Shown here: piece by piece, positions 35,524-43,903 of the stretch
Layout: every line of letters begins with the position of its first letter
Position numbering within the stretch: position 1 is the stretch's first letter
Assembly (NCBI RefSeq): GCF_027625935.1
Contig: NZ_CP115300.1
Coordinates: 8,680,001-8,744,000 of the forward strand
Source of the DNA: Streptomyces camelliae
Lineage (GTDB): Bacteria; Actinomycetota; Actinomycetes; Streptomycetales; Streptomycetaceae
Reading direction: 5' to 3'
DNA length: 64,000 bases
The notes under the pieces: model-generated
The model's database searches: none
What the model was told of the DNA's origin: nothing
The model's input: the letters and a program-made list of their open reading frames with translations, nothing else
Program-made: the position numbers and the translations under genes

Positions 35524-36322
35524 TCCGCGCCGAAGCCTCCCGCAGCACCTCGGTGCGTACTTTCCGGCAGGACCGGCTGATCAGGCGTGACACCTGCATC
35601 TGCGAGATACCGAACTGCTCGGCGATGCGGCTCTGCGTCATGTCCTGGAAGAACCTCAGGTAAAGAATGGCGCGTTCGCGTTCGGGGAGCGCCGCGAGAT
35701 GGGGTTTGACGGCCTCGCGGTCCACGACGGTCTCCAGGGCGGGGTCGGCCGCGCCCAGGGAGTCCGCGAGGAGGCGGCCGTCCGCGGCGCCGCGAACCCC
35801 GGCGTCCAGGGACAACGGGCTGAAGCTGCCCAGCGCCTGGAGCCCGGTCCGGACCTCCTCCTCGCTCAGCCGGGCGTGATCGGCGATCTCGGCGACGCCG
35901 GGCAAGCGGTCCGACACGCCCCCCGCCAGGTCCTGGCAGGCGAACCGCACGCGATTGCGCAGTTCCTGGACCCGGCGCGGCACATGCACGGTCCACAGGT
36001 GGTCACGGAAATGCCGCTTGATCTCGCCGGTGACCGTGGGCACGGCGTAACTCTCGAAGGCGTGGCCGCGATCGGGGTCGTAGCGGTCGACCGCCCGGAC
36101 CAGGCCGAGCGCGGCGACCTGACGCAGGTCCTCGTCGCTCTCTCCGCGCCGCCGGAACCGTCCCGCCAGCCGTTCCGCCATCGGCAGCCACGCCTCGACG
36201 ATGTCCGTGCGCAACTGGTCGTGCTGCCGCCCCGCGGGGAGCGCGGCCAGCCTGCGGAAGGCTTCCTCCGTATCCGGGGCGTCGTCGTGCGGATGGCGTC
36301 GTGCTGTCACGTGAGCGCACAT
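35501..36322 (-). CDS. RNA polymerase sigma factor of the SigB/SigF/SigG family
   Basis: The 273-residue protein has region 2 (IVEAWLPMAERLAGRFRRRG, LRQVAALGLVRAVDRYDPDRG, FESYAVPTVTGEIKRHFRDH), region 3 (WTVHVPRRVQELRNRV) and region 4 (ALPERERAILYLRFFQDMTQSRIAEQFGISQMQVSRLISR). This is the stress/sporulation SigB-type group, which recognises GGGTAC/T -10 elements in Streptomyces. ATG at 36322 begins the natural N-terminus. Regulation by an anti-sigma factor and a PP2C phosphatase is typical, but neither lies next to it. Several nearby genes carry GGGTAC. Confidence 0.88.
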   Translation of the reverse strand: MCAHVTARRHPHDDAPDTEEAFRRLAALPAGRQHDQLRTDIVEAWLPMAERLAGRFRRRGESDEDLRQVAALGLVRAVDRYDPDRGHAFESYAVPTVTGEIKRHFRDHLWTVHVPRRVQELRNRVRFACQDLAGGVSDRLPGVAEIADHARLSEEEVRTGLQALGSFSPLSLDAGVRGAADGRLLADSLGAADPALETVVDREAVKPHLAALPERERAILYLRFFQDMTQSRIAEQFGISQMQVSRLISRSCRKVRTEVLREASARITPPGSR

Positions 36323-36529
36323 GATGTCTCGCAGTCCTGTGTGACGTGAGCGGGTATCGCAGGAGTGCGGACGTGGTCCGGGCAGCCCCGTCCCGGCGAC
36401 GCGTGCCACGCTCCCACGGACGTGCTTTCCGTTCCGCTGCCCGGGACCGGCCGCCGCAAACCGCCCCCGCGCGATGCCCGGCGGTCCGCACAGCGGGCCG
36501 TCGTCGGGGCGCGTGCACCCGCCGCGTGG

Positions 36530-36535
36530 GGGTAC
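36530..36535 (+). promoter_or_regulatory. SigB-type -10 element (GGGTAC) upstream of udgX
   Basis: GGGTAC lies 51 nt before the udgX start. GCGT at 36511-36514 fits the G-N-N-T -35 with a 15-nt spacer, matching the SigB-type consensus. GGGTAT also occurs near 36351 in the same gap. Confidence 0.5.
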
Positions 36536-36586
36536 CCGGCTGCGCGTGAGGGCTCACGCACGAGGCGGACACGAGGAGGAACGGCC

Positions 36587-37324
36587 ATGGGCACCGAGCC
36601 CGCCGACCCGGCCGAGAGGCATGACGCGACACCCTTCCTCCCGGGACGGCGCGCGGGACTGCCCGGGCTGCGCAAGGCGGCCGCGGGATGCCGGGGCTGC
36701 CCGCTGTACCGGGAGGCCACCCAGACCGTGTTCGGCGAAGGCGACACGGACGCACGCGTCCTGCTCCTCGGCGAGCAGCCCGGGGACCAGGAGGACCGGC
36801 AGGGCAGACCGTTCGTCGGCCCCGCGGGCAGGGTGCTCAGACGCGCGCTCGCGGACGCGGGCATCGACCCGCAGCACGTGTACGTGACCAACGCGGTCAA
36901 GCACTTCAAGTTCACCGTCCCCGAGGGCCGTAAACGCCGTATCCACAAGGCTCCGACCCTGCGCGAGATGACGGCCTGCCGGCCCTGGCTCGGAGCGGAG
37001 CTGCGGGTCGTGGCACCGGAGGTGGTCGTCGCCCTCGGCGGGACGGCGGGCAAGGCCCTGCTCGGCTCGGGCTTCCGGGTGACCGAGCAGCGGGGCGCCC
37101 TGCTGCCCTGGCCCGGGCTCGGCGTGGACGGCGACGGCGGCGGTACGGGCGCGGCGGAGGAGGGGATCAGCGCCCTGGTGGCGACGATCCACCCGTCCGC
37201 CGTGCTGCGCGCCGACGACGCCGACCGGGCGAAGGTCTACGACGGCCTCGTCGCCGACCTGCGCCTCGTGGCCGACGTCCTGGCCGACGGCGACGGGCAC
37301 ACGCGGAAAGCCGAGAGCCGCTGA
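36587..37324 (+). CDS. udgX: UdgX-type uracil-DNA binding/glycosylase protein
   Basis: The 245-residue protein is a UdgX-like member of the uracil-DNA glycosylase superfamily. Family 4-like motif A reads LLLGEQPGDQEDRQGRPFVGPAG, and iron-sulfur cysteines include CRGCPLY. The defining loop KRRIHKAP is present after HFKFTVPEG; in mycobacterial UdgX the histidine of this loop forms a covalent link with uracil-containing DNA. Motif B is ATIHPSAVLR. ATG at 36587 has GAGGAGG about 7 nt upstream. It is followed by an Fpg/Nei glycosylase, giving a small base-excision pair. Confidence 0.85.
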   Translation: MGTEPADPAERHDATPFLPGRRAGLPGLRKAAAGCRGCPLYREATQTVFGEGDTDARVLLLGEQPGDQEDRQGRPFVGPAGRVLRRALADAGIDPQHVYVTNAVKHFKFTVPEGRKRRIHKAPTLREMTACRPWLGAELRVVAPEVVVALGGTAGKALLGSGFRVTEQRGALLPWPGLGVDGDGGGTGAAEEGISALVATIHPSAVLRADDADRAKVYDGLVADLRLVADVLADGDGHTRKAESR

Positions 37325-37362
37325 CCTTCGCGCACCGCCCCTGACGCGCTTCGGAGGCAGTC

Positions 37363-38145
37363 ATGCCGGAGTTGCCCGACGTGGAGGGCTACCGCGAGGT
37401 GCTGAACACCTGTGGCCGCGGGCGGCGCGTCCGCCGTGTCGACGTACGGGACACGGGCGTGCTGCGCGGGGTCGGCGCGCGACACCTGCGACGGGAGGTG
37501 GAGGGACAGCGGCTGGGCCGCCCATGGCGGCACGGCAAGCTGCTGGTGGTCCCGTTCGGCGACGGCCCGGCCCTCGTCTGGCACTTCGGCATGACCGGTG
37601 AGCTGGTGTGCACCGGCGCGGACGACCCGCTTCAGACCCACGACCGGGTCGTCCTGGCCCTCGACGACGAACGGCAGCTGCGCTACCGCGACCAGCGCAA
37701 ACTCCAGGGCGTCCGGCTCTGCCCGGACCAGCGGGCGCTGGAGCGGCTGCTGGCACGGCTGGGCCCCGACGCCCTGGAGATGGACCGCCCCGACTTCCTG
37801 GAGCTGCTCGCCGGGCGGCGGGGCGCCGTCAAGAGCGTGCTGATGGACCAGTCCCTCATCGCCGGTCTGGGTAATCTGCTCAGCGACGAGATCCTCTGGC
37901 GGGCCCGCGTGGCTCCCCGGCGCCCGGCGCGGGACCTGGACGAATCCGAGGCGCGTCACGTGTTCACGGCGATGCGCCGCGTGCTCGCCACCGCCAACCG
38001 GGCCGGACGCGTACCGCCGCGCCGTACCTGGCTCACCGGCCGTCGCGACGACGCCGAACCGGCCTGCCCCCGCTGCGGCGAACGACTGCGGTCCCGCCGC
38101 GTCTCCGGCCGCCGCACCGTCTGGTGCGCGCACTGCCAGCACTGA
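37363..38145 (+). CDS. Fpg/Nei-family DNA glycosylase / AP lyase
   Basis: The 260-residue protein begins MPELPDVEGYREVL, with the catalytic N-terminal proline and glutamate exposed after Met removal. The H2TH region is LIAGLGNLLSDEILWRARV, and the C-terminal zinc finger is CPRCG with WCAHCQ. It removes oxidised bases and cleaves the abasic site. It lies 38 nt after udgX, so the two probably share a transcript. Asp replaces the more common Glu in LPEVE of Fpg, a change also seen in Nei-like actinobacterial proteins. Confidence 0.88.
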   Translation: MPELPDVEGYREVLNTCGRGRRVRRVDVRDTGVLRGVGARHLRREVEGQRLGRPWRHGKLLVVPFGDGPALVWHFGMTGELVCTGADDPLQTHDRVVLALDDERQLRYRDQRKLQGVRLCPDQRALERLLARLGPDALEMDRPDFLELLAGRRGAVKSVLMDQSLIAGLGNLLSDEILWRARVAPRRPARDLDESEARHVFTAMRRVLATANRAGRVPPRRTWLTGRRDDAEPACPRCGERLRSRRVSGRRTVWCAHCQH

Positions 38146-38158
38146 CCGCCGTACGGCA

Positions 38159-38383
38159 CTAGCCGGACGGCTCGTCGGGTACGGGCTGGTCCGGATGCAC
38201 GCCGGCCTGCCGCGGGGCGCCGCGCGGCCCCGCACCGGCTTCGTCCACATCGGGTACGTCGCCTGTACCGTGCCCCTCGTCCGAGCGCGGCTCCCAGCGG
38301 TCGTCCCCGTTTCCCGCCTGCTGGTCGGGGGGATCCCTCGGCACGGGCCGCGGGGCGTTCGGCTGCGGGTCCGGCTTCTTCAT
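38159..38383 (-). CDS. Small acidic, proline-rich disordered protein
   Basis: The 74-residue frame starts MKKPDPQPNAPRPVPRDPP with AGGAG about 8 nt upstream of the ATG at 38383. It is rich in Pro, Asp, Glu and Gly, without predicted secondary structure or family. Similar short low-complexity proteins occur near stress genes in Streptomyces. Expression is plausible because of the good ribosome-binding site. Confidence 0.45.
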   Translation of the reverse strand: MKKPDPQPNAPRPVPRDPPDQQAGNGDDRWEPRSDEGHGTGDVPDVDEAGAGPRGAPRQAGVHPDQPVPDEPSG

Positions 38384-38445
38384 GACGGTCTCCTGCCGCA
38401 TCAGCGAATGATCACAGGGCTCCTGGCGGAAACCCCGCAGAGGTG

Positions 38446-39446
38446 TCACGAAGCCGTGGCGCGGCCCCGTGCACCGGCGTGCGAGAGCGCTTCGAGCAGT
38501 TCCTCGCGCTTCATCGCGGATCGGCCCTGGACGCCGGCCTCGGCCGCCAGGTCGTAGAGCTGCGACTTGGTGAGCGAGTCGAGCGAGGCCTCCGTCCGCG
38601 CACGGGACCGCTGGCCGGCGGCCGACCGCTCGGCCGTGCCGCCCTTCCCCCGGGACGTGCCGCCTTCTTCGACTTCGCGCGGTCCACGCTGGCCCGCAAC
38701 GCGTCCATGAGGTCGATGACGTTCGTGGCCTCGGCCGGCTGCTCGGCCTTCTCGACGCTCTCGCCCTTCTTCTTGGCCTCCACCAGATCCTGCACCTTCT
38801 CGTGATAGATGTCGTGGAAGTCCTCCGGGTCCCACTCCATGCTCAAGGCGTCGATCAGCTGCTCCGCCGTCTTCAGCTCGCGGTCGGCCACCCGGACCCG
38901 GCCGGGCAGATCGTCGATCTCGGCGCGCGGATCCCTGATCTCGTCCGCCCAGTGCAACGTGTGCAGGGTCAGGATCCCGGACTCGGCCTTCACCGCGACC
39001 AGATACTCCCGGTTGCGCATCACGAAGGTGGCGATCCCCGCTTTTCCCGCACGCTCCAGGGCCTTCTCCAGCACGGCGTACACCTTCTCGTACTGCTCCC
39101 CTTTGGGCCCCAGGTAGTACGTCCGGTCGAAGAAGACGGGCTCGACGTCCGCGAGGTCCACGAACCCGGTGATCTCCAGCTCCCGGGAGCGGCCGGGGGC
39201 GATGTCCTCCAGTTCCCGGGGTTCGAGGATCACGTAGGCGTCTCCCGCGTCGAGCCCCTTGACGATCTCGTCCGGCGGCACTTCCTCGCCGGTGCGCTCG
39301 TTCACGCGCTTGTTGCGCACCCGGTCCGAGGTGCCGCGCTGCAGCTGACGGAACCGGATGGTGTGGCTGTCCGTAGCCGTGAACAACTGGACCGGCAACG
39401 ACACCAGACCGAAGGTCAGGGCACCGTTCCACACCGCACGTGCCAT
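38446..39446 (-). pseudogene. ku: Ku protein gene, disrupted by a frameshift near its 3' end
   Basis: Ku binds DNA ends for non-homologous end joining. The N-terminal ~260 residues are typical: MARAVWNGALTFGLVSLPVQLFTATDSHTIRFRQL, RVNERTGEEVPPDEIVKGL, FVDLADVEPVFFDRTYYLGP, MEWDPEDFHDIYHEKVQDLV and DLMDALRASVDRAK. ATG at 39446 has GGAGG 8 nt upstream. Near 38640-38680 the frame changes; the normal C-terminal part (SLDSLTKSQLYDLAAEAGVQGRS, KREELLEALSHAGARGR) continues in another frame to a stop at 38446. The original frame instead runs to 38511 as nonsense. The core ring should still be made. It could be a real mutation or a sequencing error in a G-rich stretch. No ligD lies nearby. Confidence 0.8.
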
Positions 39447-39479
39447 GCCGGACACCTCCAAGCTCGCCGCGGGACCCGG

Positions 39480-39485
39480 GTACCC
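39480..39485 (-). promoter_or_regulatory. SigB-type -10 element (GGGTAC) upstream of ku
   Basis: On the minus strand GGGTAC (39485-39480) lies 33 nt before the ku start, in the self-complementary GGGTACCC. It suggests transcription by a SigB-type sigma factor such as that at 35501. Confidence 0.4.
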
Positions 39486-39512
39486 AGCGCGGGCCGACCC
39501 ATGACGGGCTTC

Positions 39513-40607
39513 TCAGCGGCAGAGCTGGGTGCGCCGTACACACTCCGTGACGACCTCGCGCAGGCTGCCCGTGCGCTCCTTGAGCAGCCGCTGTTCACGC
39601 GCGCCGTTCCCTCTGCCGAGCAGCCCGGCCACGGCCGCTTCGACGCAGTCCGTGTCTCCGCTGTCCGTCAGCGCGTCCCCGACGTGCTCCAGCAACGACC
39701 GCACCACGTCCGCGGCGGGCCGGGGCCGCATGGTCACCGGGTCGAGCAGATCCTCCTCCAGGCCCGCCCGGGCGGCCTGCCAGGCGGCCAGCCTCAGCAG
39801 GCAGACGTCGTGGTCGAGCGGTGGCCGGCCCGCCCGCCAGTCACGTGCCGCCGTCTCCACCAGGGCACGGGCCAGCGCGGCGACGAGCACGGCGGTGTCC
39901 GCGCGCAGGCACACATCCGCCACCCGGATCTCCACCGTCGGGTAACGCGCGGACAGGCGTGCGTCGAAGTACGCCATCGCCTCGTCGAGGATCACCCCGG
40001 TGGCCAGCATCTCCGCCACCCGCCGGTGATACCGCTCGGCGGACCCGAACAGCTCCGTCGGTCCCGCCGACGGCCAGCGCCACCACACCAGGGTGCGGTA
40101 GGCGGCGTAGCCGGTGTCCCGGCCCTGGCAGTACGGCGAGTTGGCGCTGAGCGCGGCCAGGACGGCGAGCCATGGCCGCACCTGGTCGATCACGGCCACG
40201 CCCTCCGTGGCGGACTCCACCGACACATGCACATGGCAGCCGCACACCAGCTGTTCCTGGGCGGTGATCCCGTACCGCTCGGCCATCCACTGATAGCGCT
40301 CGTTCACGCAGAGCGACGGGTTGATCGGCAGCGGGGACATGGCCAGCGCGGCGACCGCGCACCCGACCTCGCCGGCGTGCCGGGCCGCCTCCCGGCGGCA
40401 GCGCATGATCTCGGCGCCGAGGGCGCCCATCCGCGACTGCGGGTGGGTGGCGTATTCCAGCATCTGCCCGAACAGTTCCTTCTCGAACACGCTCTGCCCC
40501 GGATCGTCCTGTGCCGCATGGGCCAGGACGGCGGCCGACATGGCCCTCGGCTCCCCGGTGCCCGGGTCGACCAGAAGGAGTTCCTCCTCCACTCCTACGG
40601 TGCGCAC
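39513..40607 (-). CDS. YbdK-type carboxylate-amine ligase (GCS2 family)
   Basis: The 364-residue protein matches the glutamate-cysteine ligase family 2 group of YbdK: VGVEEELLLVDPGTGEPRAM at the start, EKELFGQMLEYATHPQ, the metal/ATP motif VCGCHVHVSVES, GFNYR-like SANSPYCQGRDTGYAAYRTL, and YPTVEIRVADVCLRA. These enzymes couple an amino acid with an amine or carboxylate using ATP; exact products are usually unknown, and mycothiol producers do not use glutathione. The GTG at 40607 starts directly with the conserved sequence. Confidence 0.85.
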   Translation of the reverse strand: MRTVGVEEELLLVDPGTGEPRAMSAAVLAHAAQDDPGQSVFEKELFGQMLEYATHPQSRMGALGAEIMRCRREAARHAGEVGCAVAALAMSPLPINPSLCVNERYQWMAERYGITAQEQLVCGCHVHVSVESATEGVAVIDQVRPWLAVLAALSANSPYCQGRDTGYAAYRTLVWWRWPSAGPTELFGSAERYHRRVAEMLATGVILDEAMAYFDARLSARYPTVEIRVADVCLRADTAVLVAALARALVETAARDWRAGRPPLDHDVCLLRLAAWQAARAGLEEDLLDPVTMRPRPAADVVRSLLEHVGDALTDSGDTDCVEAAVAGLLGRGNGAREQRLLKERTGSLREVVTECVRRTQLCR

Positions 40608-40633
40608 GGCTCACGCCACCACGAGATCGCGCG

Positions 40634-40789
40634 TCAAGGCACGGCCACCGCACCGGTGACCGGCGGGGCGTGTCCCGCCCCGCAGGCGCCCACGTCTGCC
40701 GGCGCGGAGTCCCGTGCCGTCCGCACGGCGCCGGGCAGCCGCTCGGGCAGGGTGATGCGGACCGGGTGACCTTTGTGCCGGTAACTCAT
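40634..40789 (-). CDS. Possible small protein, 51 aa
   Basis: A frame starting MSYRHKGHPVRITLPERLPG lies in the 354-nt gap 40608-40961. It has no family I recognise; the second half is Ala/Gly-rich and may be non-coding. No good ribosome-binding site is seen. The remaining gap holds nothing identifiable. Confidence 0.25.
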   Translation of the reverse strand: MSYRHKGHPVRITLPERLPGAVRTARDSAPADVGACGAGHAPPVTGAVAVP

Positions 40790-40961
40790 CGTAATCACGT
40801 CCCAGAACTGTGTCTCCGCCCCGGGCGGCTGCGGCCCGCGCTCCGTACGGCCAGGAGCAACGCTTCGAGTACCCACAGAATGCGCCTCCGCGCACCCTTC
40901 GCGGTAGGACGCGCCGCGGACCAGGGCAGATACGGCGGACACCAGGGGGCGGCCGACCGGT

Positions 40962-41666
40962 TCACCGGCTTCCGGTGGGGAATTCGCCGGGAAGGAGTCC
41001 GAGGGCCGCCCTGGTCTGCCGGGTGCGTTCGTCGGCGAGTACCTCCGTACGGTCCGCTTCGACAGCGTCGAACGTCTGCCGGGCGATCGCCTCCGGGGTG
41101 TTCTTGGGGCCGGTGACATGGGCGGCCATGTCCGTGTCGATGTAACCGCAGTGCACGCCGACGACGAGGACGCCGGTGTCGTGGAGTTCGCCGCGGATCC
41201 CGTTGGTCAGGGCCCACGCGGCGGCCTTGGAGGCGCTGTAGGAGCCCATCGCCGGGTTGGTGAACCAGCTCGCGATGGACAGCACGTTGACGATGGCGCC
41301 GGGCGCGTTGCCGATGAGCAGCGGTGCGAAGGCGCGGCACAGGGCGAGCGTGCCGAAGTAGTTGACCTCCATCTCCGTGCGAGCGGCGGCCGTGTCGGGT
41401 GCGGCCAGCAGGGCGCTGTCGGTCAGCACTCCGGCGTTGTTGATCAGCAGGGTCACATCGGAACACGTCCGGGCCGCGGCGGCCACCTGGACGGGATCGG
41501 TGACGTCGAGGCGGACCGGGGTCACACCGGGCTCCACGACCGTCCGCGGGTCCCGGGCGCCGCCGTAGACCCGCCGGGCGCCGCGCTCCAGGAGCATCCG
41601 CGCCATGACCTGGCCGAGCCCGCGGTTGGCACCGGTGACGAGCGCCGTCACACCCTGGATCTTCAT
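40962..41666 (-). CDS. Short-chain dehydrogenase/reductase
   Basis: The 234-residue SDR has the cofactor motif TALVTGANRGLGQVMARM, the NNAG motif (LLINNAGVLTDS), the catalytic Ser in NVLSIAS and the YxxxK pair in GSYSASKAAAWAL. It reduces or oxidises an alcohol/ketone with NAD(P). The ATG at 41666 overlaps the stop of the upstream GNAT gene (ATGA), so they are translationally coupled. Substrate unknown. Confidence 0.88.
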   Translation of the reverse strand: MKIQGVTALVTGANRGLGQVMARMLLERGARRVYGGARDPRTVVEPGVTPVRLDVTDPVQVAAAARTCSDVTLLINNAGVLTDSALLAAPDTAAARTEMEVNYFGTLALCRAFAPLLIGNAPGAIVNVLSIASWFTNPAMGSYSASKAAAWALTNGIRGELHDTGVLVVGVHCGYIDTDMAAHVTGPKNTPEAIARQTFDAVEADRTEVLADERTRQTRAALGLLPGEFPTGSR

Positions 41667-42106
41667 GACTGCTCCCCGGTCGCGGTCCACTTGAGATAGG
41701 CGGCTGTCTCCTGGAACCCCAGATCGCGATAGAAGCCGGCCGCCCTGCGGGTCGGCACGGTCACCTCGACGTCGTTCGCCTCCCCGGCCCTGGTCTGCGC
41801 GGCCCGGATCAGCGCGGAACCCGTACCACGGCCGCGCACGGGCGTGTCCACGGTGAGTTCCAGCAGTTCGAGGACCGTTCCGCCGGCGAAGAGGGTGGGC
41901 ATGCGCACCGCGAGCAGGTAGCCGACCACGCGAGCGTCCTGCTCGGCGACGAGGAACTCGGCCCTCCCGGCTGCGGCGGCCTCGATGATCTGCGGAAAGG
42001 TGACGGCGTCGAAGACGGCTCGCTCGGGCTGATAGCTCGTCACGAATCCGCTCAGCAGACGGTAGATGTCATCGCCGTCCGAGGCGGCGGCGTCGCGGAC
42101 GATCAC
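41663..42106 (-). CDS. GNAT-family N-acetyltransferase
   Basis: The 147-residue enzyme has the GNAT pattern: VRDAAASDGDDIYRLLSGF, EFLVAEQDARVVGYLLAV, and the acetyl-CoA motif ELTVDTPVRGRGTGSALIRAAQ, ending with AAGFYRDLGFQETAAYLKW. The start is GTG at 42106. Its stop overlaps the start of the SDR gene. The acceptor amine is unknown; co-translation with an SDR suggests a common small-molecule pathway. Confidence 0.85.
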   Translation of the reverse strand: MIVRDAAASDGDDIYRLLSGFVTSYQPERAVFDAVTFPQIIEAAAAGRAEFLVAEQDARVVGYLLAVRMPTLFAGGTVLELLELTVDTPVRGRGTGSALIRAAQTRAGEANDVEVTVPTRRAAGFYRDLGFQETAAYLKWTATGEQS

Positions 42107-42182
42107 GACGGTCCGCCCGCTGGGAGACCGGCGACCATGAAGACGAGGTTCACCCGGCCGAGACTACCGTGCACGGAACGGA

Positions 42183-42201
42183 AAGAGATTCTGCGTCTCT
42201 T
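42183..42201. promoter_or_regulatory. Inverted repeat upstream of the DinB/MDMPI-fold gene
   Basis: AAGAGA (42183-42188) and TCTCTT (42196-42201) surround a 7-nt spacer. It lies in the 148-nt gap between divergent genes and may be an operator; no factor can be named. Confidence 0.35.
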
Positions 42202-42254
42202 ACGCATGTACAGATCCGCCGAGCAGGCCCGGGATCGCCGTACGGGCCGGGAAA

Positions 42255-43022
42255 GTGACACGGGTGCTCACCATGGTGAACGACGACGCCTCCACCGCTC
42301 TCGCGGACTTCGATCCCCCTGCCGTCCTGGAACAGATCGACGCCGCGACGGAGCACCTCCTGCAGACGGCAGCCCGGTTCACCGACGCCGACGTACGCGC
42401 GCCGTCGCTGCTGCCGAACTGGTCGCGTGGGCACGTCCTGACCCATCTGGCCCGCAATGCCGACGGCGGGCGTCGGCTGCTCAGCTGGGCCCGGACCGGC
42501 GTGGAGACGGCGGAGTATCCGAGCCTGGCGGCCAGGGAGGAGGAGATCGAGAGGGGGGCGGGGCGCAGCGCCGCCGCGCTGGTGGCGGACCTGCGGGACA
42601 GCGCTGCCCGGTTCGCGGCGGAGTACCGGCGGATGACGTCCGTGGCCTGGAGCCGCACGGTCCGCTGGACCCGGGGCCAGGAGCGTCCCGCGGCCCGCGC
42701 CGCCGACTCCAGGCTCAGCGAGGTGCTGGTGCACCATGCGGACCTGGACGCCGGATACACCGCCGCGCAGTGGCCGGCCGTCTTCGTCCACGACATGCTC
42801 GGCCGGGTGGTCACGGCATTCGGCGTCCGTGACAACACCCCCGCCATGCGGCTGCACGCCACCGACACCGACACCTGGTACGGCATCGGCGGCGCGCAGC
42901 CCGCACCGGTGATCCACGGCACGGAAAGCTCGCTGCTGAGCTGGCTGATGGGACGTTCCCCGGGCACCGACCTGACCGCGCAGGACCGCACCTCACTGCC
43001 CGAGCCCCCGTTCCTCTACTGA
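42255..43022 (+). CDS. Maleylpyruvate isomerase (MDMPI) family, mycothiol-dependent type
   Basis: The 255-residue protein has an N-terminal DinB-like four-helix bundle with metal ligands: LLPNWSRGHVLTHLARNADG and SEVLVHHADLDAGYT carry the histidines, and a C-terminal MDMPI domain follows (LHATDTDTWYGIG, ESSLLSWLMGRSPG). The archetype isomerises maleylpyruvate with mycothiol; many homologues are S-transferases of unknown substrate. The start is GTG 42255 or ATG 42273; neither has a strong ribosome-binding site. Confidence 0.82.
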   Translation: MTRVLTMVNDDASTALADFDPPAVLEQIDAATEHLLQTAARFTDADVRAPSLLPNWSRGHVLTHLARNADGGRRLLSWARTGVETAEYPSLAAREEEIERGAGRSAAALVADLRDSAARFAAEYRRMTSVAWSRTVRWTRGQERPAARAADSRLSEVLVHHADLDAGYTAAQWPAVFVHDMLGRVVTAFGVRDNTPAMRLHATDTDTWYGIGGAQPAPVIHGTESSLLSWLMGRSPGTDLTAQDRTSLPEPPFLY

Positions 43023-43073
43023 TCACCTGTAAAACGGCCCCGCGCGAAGGGAAGCTGACGGCTCGGGGCTTCC

Positions 43074-43235
43074 GAACTGCACGGCGCCGACAGCCACGAC
43101 GGCACCCCGGTCCTGTGCCGCTTCATCTGGTCCCGGATCACGCCGGCCGCGGCCCGCTGGGAGCAGGCGTTCTCGACCGACGGCGGGCAGAGCTGGGAGA
43201 CCAACTGGACCATGGACTTCCGTCGGGCAGCGTAG
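43074..43235 (+). pseudogene. C-terminal fragment of a DUF1579-like protein
   Basis: The fragment reads ELHGADSHDGTPVLCRFIW and ends WEQAFSTDGGQSWETNWTM with a stop at 43233. This is the tail of small proteins related to DUF1579 in Streptomyces, with the rest missing. It has no start and follows the MDMPI gene by 50 nt. Probably a deletion remnant. Confidence 0.5.
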
Positions 43236-43243
43236 GCCTCCGC

Positions 43244-43532
43244 ATGACCAGGACGCCGGCCGGCGGCGACACTGACCGTCCGGCACGGGCCGCACTGTAC
43301 CTCGGCGCGGTCCTCGGCACCGGTGTGACCGCCCTGCCCGCGCCGCCCGAGCTGCCGGCCTGGCCCGGACCGGTCCCGCTGTCGGCGCCGCTCGCGGCCA
43401 CGTTCACCGCGCTGGGCGCCTGGTACCCGGAAGGTGGGGGTGGCCGGCTGGTGTTTCTGCTTCGCCGTTCCCGCCGGTGCCCCGGCGGCACTGCTGCTGA
43501 TCGTCGTCGTGGTGGCCAAGAGCTTCGGGTGA
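43244..43532 (+). pseudogene. Frameshifted small membrane protein
   Basis: ATG at 43244 opens MTRTPAGGDTDRPARAALYLGAV with a hydrophobic stretch (PLSAPLAATFTALGAWY). Near 43430 the sense continues in another frame as VGVAGWCFCFAVPAGAPAALLLIVVVVAKSFG, a convincing membrane helix that ends at TGA 43530-43532. One base change near 43430 would reunite them. The family is not recognised. Confidence 0.4.
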
Positions 43533-43903
43533 GCGTCTCGCGCCGGCTGCAACTCGCCCTCGCCGTACTGCTGGTCGCCCTCTTGCCGGCCACCGTGCTC
43601 GCCGCGCTGCCCCGTACCCGCCTGCGGAACCCGCATCCGTTCGCGCCGCGCGGCTGGTCCGCGATCGGTTCGGCCGGCGCCGCTGCCGATGTGGAGAGAG
43701 GGCGCCGTCGGCTGAGGCCAGGCGCTGCTCGGGCAGCCCGCCGACATCCGATCACCGAGCACCGTTTCGACGTCGTGCAGTCCGACGTGGCCAAGTGCGG
43801 CGGCTTCACCGAGGCCCGGGCGGCCACCCTGCGGCTGCTGTCGGCCGTACCGGAATGGGTACGGGCGCACCGGCTGGACGACCACAGCGTCCACGTCCGC
43901 TAG
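43529..43903 (+). CDS. Possible exported or membrane protein, 124 aa
   Basis: GTG at 43529 overlaps the preceding stop (GTGA) and begins MSVSRRLQLALAVLLVALLPATVLAALP, a signal or anchor. The middle is Arg-rich and may be damaged; the end (HRFDVVQSDVAKCGGFTEARAATLRLLSAVPEWVRAHR) has plausible composition. It could be a real small protein or a chimera. Its stop overlaps the convergent gene at 43900. Confidence 0.35.
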   Translation: MSVSRRLQLALAVLLVALLPATVLAALPRTRLRNPHPFAPRGWSAIGSAGAAADVERGRRRLRPGAARAARRHPITEHRFDVVQSDVAKCGGFTEARAATLRLLSAVPEWVRAHRLDDHSVHVR

